Made by a program: the position numbers and the translations under genes. A stretch of DNA of 14,778 nucleotides, from the NCBI GenBank assembly GCA_035405645.1, contig DAONJL010000032.1, positions 13,415 to 28,192 on the forward strand. The letters run 5' to 3'. Under the pieces are notes generated by a model that was given only the letters and a program-made list of their open reading frames with translations, did not search any database and had not been told where the DNA came from. This DNA comes from DAONJL01 sp035405645 [NCBI: bacterium]. GTDB taxonomy: Bacteria > JAGOBX01 > DAONJL01. How positions within the stretch are numbered: position 1 is the first letter of the stretch; each line of letters starts with the position of its first letter. Below are positions 8,409 to 14,778 of the stretch, piece by piece.

Positions 8409-9125
8409 ATGTATAAAAATAAGAAAATAATTTCAATAATACCTGCTTATAATGAGGAAGGAAAATTAATAAAAGTTGTGCAAAAAGTGCCTGAATATAT
8501 TGATTGTATTTTAGTAATTGATGATGGTTCAACGGATAAATGCATAGAGGAATTAAAAGGGACAAGAGCAATAATAATAAAACATACAGAAAGAAAGATG
8601 ATAGGTGCAGCAATACGAACAGGGATAAAATATGCTATAGAAAATAAATTTGATATAATAACGGTTTTATCAGGGAATGATAAAGATAACCCAAAAGAAT
8701 TGGATAAATTATTAGACAAAATAATAGATGAAGATTATGAATTTATACAAGGTTCAAGATATTTAAGTGGAGGAGAATATGGGAAGATGCCTTTACATAG
8801 ATTTTTATTTACAAAGATGTATTCAAAATTAGTTTCAATAATTACAGGAACAAAAATAACAGATTCAACAAATGGTTTTCGAGCATATAAAACATCAATA
8901 TTTGACAATAAGGAAATAAATATAGAACAGAATTGGTTAAATGAAACATTAGAATATTATCTTTTAATAAAAGTATTGCAATTGAAATTAAGCGTTGCTG
9001 AGGTTCCTGTTACAAAAATATATCCAAAAACAAAATATAAAAATTACACAAAGATTAAACCATTTATTGGTTGGATTAAACGATTGCTTCCGTTATTTTA
9101 TTTAATAACAAAAATAAAAAAATGA
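8409..9125 (+). CDS. family 2 glycosyltransferase, DPM1-like
   Basis: 238-residue GT-A-fold glycosyltransferase. IPAYNE (11-16) and DDGSTD (38-43) form the nucleotide-binding part. GNDKDNP (89-95) stands at the metal-binding DxD position, with Asn-Asp-Lys-Asp in place of the common Asp-Ala-Asp. QGSRY (114-118) and STNGFRAY (about 153-160) are typical of dolichol/polyprenyl-phosphate sugar synthases. There is only a weakly hydrophobic C-terminus (LLPLFYLI) and no clear pair of membrane helices, so it should be cytoplasmic or peripheral. Likely reaction: sugar transfer from a nucleotide donor to polyprenyl phosphate, giving the lipid donor for the GT39-like proteins nearby (inference from family). 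Its stop overlaps the start of the B12-radical SAM gene by four bases. Confidence 0.85.
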   Translation: MYKNKKIISIIPAYNEEGKLIKVVQKVPEYIDCILVIDDGSTDKCIEELKGTRAIIIKHTERKMIGAAIRTGIKYAIENKFDIITVLSGNDKDNPKELDKLLDKIIDEDYEFIQGSRYLSGGEYGKMPLHRFLFTKMYSKLVSIITGTKITDSTNGFRAYKTSIFDNKEINIEQNWLNETLEYYLLIKVLQLKLSVAEVPVTKIYPKTKYKNYTKIKPFIGWIKRLLPLFYLITKIKK

Positions 9126-10540
9126 ATAAAACAATATTATTAATAAATCCACGCGAAGATAATATGATATTAGCGGATAATCCGTCATTTGTAGATGAAG
9201 AGAGAGGATATAATCCGCCATTAGGAATCTTATATATAGCCACAGCAATAAAATATAACACTGATTGGGAAGTAGTTTTTATTGATATGAATGCGGAAAA
9301 AATAAAATATGAAGAATTACCATTAATAATTGCTAAAAAAAAACCAATGTTAGTTGGAATGACTGCATTAACTTTTACAATAATCGATGTATTAAAAGTA
9401 GCAGAAATAGTAAAATGTGTTGATAAAGAAATTAAAATTATGTTAGGGGGGATTCATCCCTATATTTATCCTGAAGAAACGATTAGGTTAAAAAATATTG
9501 ATTATATTTGTTTGGGCGAAGGTGAAAAAGCAATAGTAGAATTTTTAGAGAAATATCCAAAAGTATCAGAAGTAAAAGGTTTTTATTATAAAGATGGAAG
9601 TGGCAAAATTTGTAATACAGGTTATTTGCCGATGATAGAAAATTTAGATACTGTTAGATTTCCTGATAGAAGATTGTCAAAATATAAGTTATATACATCA
9701 ATATTAGCGAAGAAAAATCCAATAACAACAATGATAACATCGCGCGGCTGTCCATTTCAATGCACATATTGTATTCGCCCGCATTTCGGTAAAATTTGTA
9801 GATTTAGAAGCCCTAAAAATATAATTGAAGAAGTAAAGGATTGTGTAGAATTAGGAATAAAAGAGATTTTTTTTTATGATGATACATTTACAATTAACAA
9901 AAAACGGGTAATTGAATTTTGTGAAGAGATGATAAAAGAAGGGTTAAATCAAGAAATAAAATGGGATATTCGTTCACGAGTTGACACAGTTGATCAAAAA
10001 ATGATAAATTTATTAAAGAAAGCCGGTTGTGATAGAATACATTTTGGGATAGAATCTGCGAATGAACGTATTTTAAAGATCTTAAAAAAAAATATTAATT
10101 TAAAAGAAACCGAAGAAATTTTTAAGATATGTGATTTCGAAGGAGTGACAGCATTTGCTTATTTTATGATAGGTTCGCCAACAGAGTCAAAAGAAGAAAT
10201 ATTAAATACTATAGATTTTGCAAGTAGAATAAAGGTAAAATATTCACAAATAACAATAACAACACCTTTTCCTGAAACAGAAATATATAAAGAATTATTA
10301 GTATCAAAATATTATGAAAATGATTATTGGAAAAAATTTGCTGAAAATCCGACAAGAGATTTTAAAGTAAAATATTGTGAAGATAAATTAAGTGAAAAAG
10401 AATTATTTGATTTATTAAAATTGTTTTATAAAAAGTTTTATTTTAGACCGAAATTTATATTTAATGAGTTTCTTAAAATAAGATCATTTAGCGAATTATT
10501 TAAAAAAATTAAAGCAGCTGTAAAAATTATTTTGTCATAA
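9122..10540 (+). CDS. B12-binding-domain radical SAM protein (BchE-like architecture)
   Basis: 472 residues, intact. The N-terminal part (about 1-160) has the cobalamin-binding fold pattern: ILLINP at the start, NPPLGILYIA, and GGIHP (His 112) followed by CLGEGEK. The classical DxHxxG motif of methionine synthase is absent, as in many BchE/oxidative-cyclase-type relatives. A linker, then SRGCPFQCTYC with Cys 210, 214 and 217, forms the CxxxCxxC that binds the SAM cluster. FYDDTF, HFGIESAN and MIGSPTE follow as radical SAM barrel motifs. The ATG overlaps the GT2 stop (ATGA, 9122-9125), suggesting coupled expression and a linked step. Family members do C-methylations, cyclisations and other radical chemistry. 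The substrate here is unknown; a lipid-linked sugar or polyprenyl carrier is an inference from context. Confidence 0.88.
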   Translation: MNKTILLINPREDNMILADNPSFVDEERGYNPPLGILYIATAIKYNTDWEVVFIDMNAEKIKYEELPLIIAKKKPMLVGMTALTFTIIDVLKVAEIVKCVDKEIKIMLGGIHPYIYPEETIRLKNIDYICLGEGEKAIVEFLEKYPKVSEVKGFYYKDGSGKICNTGYLPMIENLDTVRFPDRRLSKYKLYTSILAKKNPITTMITSRGCPFQCTYCIRPHFGKICRFRSPKNIIEEVKDCVELGIKEIFFYDDTFTINKKRVIEFCEEMIKEGLNQEIKWDIRSRVDTVDQKMINLLKKAGCDRIHFGIESANERILKILKKNINLKETEEIFKICDFEGVTAFAYFMIGSPTESKEEILNTIDFASRIKVKYSQITITTPFPETEIYKELLVSKYYENDYWKKFAENPTRDFKVKYCEDKLSEKELFDLLKLFYKKFYFRPKFIFNEFLKIRSFSELFKKIKAAVKIILS

Positions 10541-10547
10541 AAAATAT

Positions 10548-11998
10548 ATGAAAATATCAAATATTTATTTTAAAAATATTTTTTTTATTAGTTTAGTTGG
10601 AATAATAATCTATTCACTTTTGTTTCATAAATTTTATTATTCTCATTATGATTTTATTTATTATGAATATGAATGGAAAAATTTTCAAAATAATTACAAT
10701 TCATATATAACTTATTTTAAAAATTTTGTTATAAAAAATAAAAACTATTTGTCAAGACCATTGTCACCAATTATTTATACTTTTAGTACATATTATTTGT
10801 CATTTTCGCCAAAATTCTTTTATTTTATTACTATAATAATAACAATAATTATTAGTTGTATAGTTTCGTATGTTTTAAGTATTATATTACAAAATAATTT
10901 AATAGGTTTTTTAATAGGTCTTTTTTATTTATTAAATCCAACAAAATTATTAATTACAATACATTTAATGAATTTTCATATATTGAATTCAGGATTATTT
11001 TTTGTTTTTTCAATACTATTTTTTTTAAAAAGTATAGAAAATAATTCCAAAATATTATTACTTATTTCTTTAATTTTTTATGCAATAAGTATAAATTTTG
11101 CCGAAGTTGGAGTATTTTATTTTGTTATATATATCATATTAGTTCAAAAGTTAAAACAAAAAATAAATGATAAAAAATTTATCTTATTTTTTTTAATAAT
11201 TATTTTACTATTTATATTTGCGATATTTTGGAAATTGTTTTTATATGAAAAAATAATAGGAATAAATTATTATAAAAAAATTGACTTTCACTTTTCATAT
11301 TTATTTAAACATACGATTGAGTTAATAATTCAATTTTTTAATTTCCATTTTTTTAAATTTTTTTGGTTTGATTATATAATTAGAGGTATAATATATTTAA
11401 AAAATTTCGCAATATACAAAATAATATTGATTATAATAAGTTCAATAATTATTTATATCGGTTTAAACTCAAATATAACTAATGAAAATATAGAAAGAGT
11501 TAATTTGAAATTAATAATTTATTTTTTGATATTAGGATTATTTGGAATAATTATTTTTATACCATCAACTTATGGAATATATGATTATCATAGTCATATA
11601 AATGTGTTAATATCAATTTTTACTTCAAGTTGCAATGTTTTAATAATATTATTCATTTTAAAAATTATAAATAGAAAATTTAAACTTCCAAATTATTTTA
11701 TAAAATTGATTTTAACTTTCTTTATTGTTATTTTGATACCAATAGTGTTATTTCGTATTGAATTAAATAATAGGAAAAAAATAAAAATGTTTTATTTATC
11801 ACAAATTATCGTTACTTTTTAGATAAAAGATTTTATATATCATTATTTCTTTCAGATATCATAGAAATTATAGGAAAAGAGAATAATTATATTGGTCTCG
11901 GGGTCCATAATTATGAAGTATTGAATAAAACTATTGAAGAAGGAAACTATAAAGAAAATTATGTAATTATGATTTTAAAAGAAAAAAATTTACGATAG
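10548..11998 (+). CDS. polytopic membrane protein, GT-C-like, with one probable frameshift near 11816-11821
   Basis: The uninterrupted frame stops at 11822 (424 residues). One base later another frame continues at once with LDKRFYISLFLSDIIEI, runs to TAG 11996-11998, and ends in a plausible soluble tail (GLGVHNYEVLNKT... MILKEKNLR). Adding one T to the T5 run at 11816-11820 joins them into about 483 residues. The protein is almost wholly hydrophobic, with about ten membrane segments. An N-terminal outer loop (YDFIYYEYEW) is followed by YLSRPLSPIIY, a layout similar to GT-C glycosyltransferase-like proteins. I do not recognise a specific family, so polymerase, flippase or glycosyltransferase all remain open. 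It is one of the most AT-rich stretches in the window (about one-fifth G+C where counted). No RBS is visible before ATG 10548. Confidence 0.65.
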
Positions 11999-12036
11999 TA
12001 TAATTGATTATAGAAAAGAATTAAATTTATAAAATT

Positions 12037-13047
12037 ATGAATTTATACAAAATAAAAAAGATTCCTAAAATTATTAAGCATAAGTTTTATTTTTTGCCAA
12101 TAGTTAAATTTTTTACAAGAAGGAAATATTTGAATAATAAAAAAATATTATTATTGAATTGCTTAATTATTGTAATTTGAAATGTAAAATGTGCTATAAT
12201 TCAGTTATAGAAACCAAGGAAAGAAATGCAATATCAATAAAGATTATAGAGAAAATAATTGATTTTGCTAAAAAAGAGAATATTTCACATTTTGATTTAG
12301 CAGGAGGATTTGGCGAACCTTTATTGCATCCACAATTTATTAATTTAATAAAGATAATAAAAGATAAAATATCAAATTCTTATATTGAAATAAATACAAA
12401 TAGTATCTTATTAAAAAATGAAATAAGTGAAGAAATAATAAGAAAAAATTTAATTGATAGTTTAAATATAAGTATAAATTTTATAAATGAAGAAGAGTAT
12501 AAGTAATGGATGAATATAAATAAATTTGCAGAAGTAGAATTGAATATTAAAAATATGATTGAACTAAAACGAAAATATAATAGTAAAATAATATTACGAC
12601 TTTATTATTTTTATTTTGATAAGAAAGAATTTAGTGAAAGATTAAACTTAATAAAAAATAAATGGGAAGCATATCTTAATGATATAGAAATTTGGCAAAG
12701 ACCATTTCATAATTGGGCTGGAAGAATTATTCAAAAAAAAAAATGTATTTAAACGATATCCTTGTATATGGTTATGGAATAATTCTTATGTTTTTGATTC
12801 TTATGGAGATTGTTATATTTGTTGTCCTGCTTTAATAAATAGAAAAGATAAACAATTAAAGTTTGGAAATATAAATGATAATTCTAACCTTGTATGGAAT
12901 TATAATAAGCTAATTAAACAAATAAAAGAAAAACAATTAAGAGATAATTATAAAGAATTAGAATTATGTAAAAAATGTGATGCATATTTAACAAGTCAAA
13001 ATTACTGGCATTATTTTAAGATAGGGAATTTTAAAAAGTATATTTAG
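12037..13047 (+). pseudogene. radical SAM/SPASM protein, two frameshifts and one in-frame stop
   Basis: Pieced together this gives about 336 residues. ATG 12037 begins a basic N-terminus (MNLYKIKKIPKIIKHKF). An A7 run (12139-12145) lacks one A, after which the frame reads ELLNYCNLKCKMCYN with the SAM-cluster Cys at 12171, 12183 and 12192. AGGFGEPLLHP follows as the GGE-like motif. A TAA at 12504-12506 interrupts EEYK-stop-WMNINKF, where homology expects a residue such as Lys. The same frame continues to an A11 run (12733-12743) with one extra A. Beyond it the frame reads KRYPCIWLWNN, SYGDCYICCPAL and ELCKKCDAYL (Cys at 12763, 12811, 12820, 12823, 12967 and 12976), a clear SPASM auxiliary-cluster domain. 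TAG is at 13045. Length and layout parallel the 3590-4597 gene. The substrate is unknown. Confidence 0.8.
12733..12743 (+). repeat. A11 homopolymer in the second radical SAM/SPASM gene
   Basis: Eleven consecutive A between Arg-Ile-Ile-Gln and Val-Phe-Lys-Arg-Tyr-Pro. Removing one A restores the SPASM frame. It is the same length as the tract at 4245-4255. Confidence 0.8.
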
Positions 13048-13050
13048 TTT

Positions 13051-14410
13051 ATGAAAATAAAAAAAGTATTATTAGTTTATCCGAAAACTTATAATTTAAA
13101 TTATCGAAATATATCTGAACCATTAGGTTTAGGTTATATTGCGTCATATTTAAAAAAATTTGGTGACTATGATTTTAAACTTATAGTTCAAGATTTATCG
13201 AATGAACGAGAAATACAGGAATATATAGAATGGGCTGATTTAATTGCAATTTCAGCAACATCAACACAATTTTATAATGCTCAAATACTTGCAAGTCAGG
13301 TTAAAAAAAAGTTTTCAAAAAAAAATTGTAGTTTTGGGTGGCTGGCATTCAACTATTTTTGCAGAAAGTATATTAGCTTCTTATAATGATTTTGATTATT
13401 TAATAATTGGTGAAGGTGAAAAAACATTTGCTGAATTAATAGAAGGTTTGAATAATAATCAGAATTTTGATTTAATAAAAGGATTAGCATATAAAAAAGA
13501 TAATAAAATAGTAATAACTGAAAAAAGAGATTTAATAACAAATATTGATGAGATACCACGAATAGAAAGGGAAACAATTAATCAAGATTTATTCTTTGAT
13601 TATCGTAGTGGAAGAATAGCAACAATTATAACAACAAGGGGTTGTCCTTATGATTGTAGTTTTTGCGCTTCGCAAAAAATGTGGCAACGAAGAGTAAGAT
13701 TCCATTCTGCTGAATATGTTTTAGAAGAATTAGATTATTTAAAAAATAAATGGAAAGTGAAAAAGATAATAATAAATGATGATACTTTTTCTTTAAATTT
13801 TGATAGATTTTGTAAAATAACCGAACATATAAAAAAATTAAATATAAAATATTGGTGTAATATAAATATATGTAATATAACTGATGATTTAATAAAACAA
13901 TTAAAAATAAGTGGTTGTGAATTAGCAATGGCAGGAATAGAAAGTGGTTCAAATAAGGTTTTAAAATATTTTAATAAAAATATAACAAAAGAACAGATAA
14001 TTGAAAAATTTGAAGTAATAAAAAAGTATAAGTTAAAAGTTGGAGGATATTTTATTCTAAATTCGCCTATTGAAGATGAAAAAGATATAGAAGATACAAT
14101 TGATTTAATAAAACAAATAAAGCCATTTTATGTTGATTTTTCCTTCTTTCAACCTTTTCCAGGGTCAAAATTAGCTGAACAATTATATAAAAATCCATAT
14201 TATATAAATTGGTCAGAAAAGGTAATTAATTATCCAAAAGATGAAAGTGTTTTAAAAAAATATGAGAAAGTTTTATCATTATATAAATTTAAAAAGGAAG
14301 CAAAATTATTTTTTCTAATTAGAAAAATATTATATAAATTATCAACTAAAAATAATAAAAAAAATATGTTTATAAATTTTATAAAAAATTTAAGGGCATA
14401 TTTAAAATAG
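13051..14410 (+). CDS. B12-binding-domain radical SAM protein, one frameshift near 13302-13325
   Basis: ATG 13051 opens VLLVYPK and EPLGLGYIASYL, the start of a cobalamin-binding-type domain. The frame closes at 13386, but the homologous continuation (VVLGGWHSTIFAES, DYLIIGEGEK) is one frame over. One extra A in the A8 (13302-13309) or A9 (13317-13325) run explains this. The joined protein is about 452 residues, close to its 472-residue relative at 9122. The C-terminal part has TRGCPYDCSFC (first Cys codon at 13643), NDDTFSLN, AGIESGSN and FFQPFPGS, all radical SAM barrel signatures. As in the 9122 protein, DxHxxG is missing and GGWH stands in the cobalamin-domain position. Only 3 bases separate it from the preceding stop. 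It probably acts on a different intermediate from the 9122 enzyme (inference). A TTG at 13244 is a fragment start and not a real initiation site. Confidence 0.8.
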
Positions 14411-14417
14411 ATAAATT

Positions 14418-14778
14418 AATAAAAAACAAGAAAAATATATAAAAGATGTCTATAACAAATATTGGTTAATAGCGAGAGAAAGGAAATATATGGATTTTTA
14501 GAATATGATAAAAAATGTTGGATATAATTTATTGTTTGAAATTAGAAAAAACTGTAAAAATATTAGTTGTATGCGCAGGCACTGTGTATCTGTATATTAT
14601 TGATTTAATTGAAAAAGGATATTAAAAATATATACGGTAATGATATTGCATTTGATTTGTTAAAAAAAACAAAAGAGAATTATCCATTAAGTAAATGTGT
14701 GAAAGCAAATATGTTAGTGAAATAAATTGGGAAGTTGCGTATATTGGATTTAATAATAATTTAAATGAATATGAGAAA
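14418..14778 (+). pseudogene. class I SAM methyltransferase, heavily frameshifted, runs off the right edge
   Basis: No long frame is open here, but fragments in several frames read as one methyltransferase in order. These are DVYNKYWLIARERKY (14445-14489), GFLEYDKK (near 14493-14516), GYNLLFEIRKNCKNI (14520-14564), ILVVCAGT then DLIEKGY (near 14560-14621) and KNIYGNDIAFDLLKK (near 14624-14670). The last, EINWEVAYIGFNNN, lies near 14713-14754. VVCAGT corresponds to motif I, YGNDI to the strand-2 acidic position, and VAYIGFNNN to strand 4. At least four or five indels fall in about 360 bases, far more than elsewhere. The start codon is unclear: TAA 14412 precedes in frame and no ATG or TTG sits at the right place. 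A low-quality contig end is the simplest cause; true decay is possible. Confidence 0.55.

Noticed and set aside
7995-8719. Minus-strand frames of 86-121 codons opposite the epimerase and GT2
   Set aside because: They lie opposite strongly recognised genes and have no motifs; AT-rich shadows.
12510-12752. Small 80-residue gene starting at ATG 12510
   Set aside because: It is in the same frame as the upstream radical SAM segment and continues its homology past the TAA at 12504.
13353-13952. Minus-strand frames of 74 and 108 codons
   Set aside because: Low-complexity Leu/Tyr-rich translations antisense to the B12-radical SAM gene.
13244-14410. Independent radical SAM gene starting at TTG 13244
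   Set aside because: The first 30 or so codons are the wrong frame of the upstream domain; homology crosses from the 13051 frame near the A runs at 13302-13325.
1-14778. TGA recoding (alternative genetic code)
   Set aside because: TGA ends well-recognised genes at the expected place (3023-3025, 7327-7329, 9123-9125) and Trp is encoded by TGG.

Overview
The window is very AT-rich (about 20-25% G+C in lines I counted by eye) and every gene lies on the + strand, mostly in overlapping or nearly abutting order. It reads as part of a surface-glycan (O-antigen or capsule-like) biosynthesis cluster from an uncultivated bacterium. A DPANN-type archaeon cannot be excluded from this sequence alone. TGA is used as an ordinary stop (for example at 3023 and 7327), so the code is standard. 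No rRNA, tRNA, CRISPR array or mobile element was seen.

Layout: the left edge cuts into an SGNH/GDSL hydrolase (1-853). It is followed by a class I SAM methyltransferase (853-1491), a GT39-like membrane glycosyltransferase (1499-3025) and a second small methyltransferase (3022-3585). Next is a radical SAM/SPASM-type gene in which I can trace four reading-frame breaks (3590-4597), then a second GT39-like membrane glycosyltransferase (4582-6252), a NodB/CE4-type polysaccharide deacetylase (6268-7329) and an extended-SDR sugar-nucleotide epimerase/dehydratase (7342-8295). A 113-base gap, the longest non-coding stretch, precedes a DPM1-like GT2 (8409-9125). That gene overlaps a cobalamin-binding radical SAM protein (9122-10540). 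Then come a polytopic GT-C-like membrane protein with one frameshift (10548-11998), a broken radical SAM/SPASM gene (12037-13047), a second B12-type radical SAM gene with one frameshift (13051-14410), and the shattered start of another methyltransferase running off the right edge (14418-14778).

How the genes could work together (inference): the epimerase supplies a nucleotide sugar and the GT2 loads a sugar on a polyprenyl phosphate. The GT39/GT-C membrane proteins could use such lipid-linked donors on the outer face of the membrane. The deacetylase, SGNH protein, methyltransferases and four radical SAM enzymes would decorate the sugars or the lipid. Four radical SAM genes, two of them B12-type, in under 11 kb is the most distinctive feature.

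The frame breaks are clustered at about 3.89-4.26 kb and from 11.8 kb to the right edge, while 4.6-11.8 kb is intact. Nearly all are single-base gains or losses, many in A/T runs. That pattern fits uncorrected long-read errors better than true gene decay, but the sequence alone cannot settle it.
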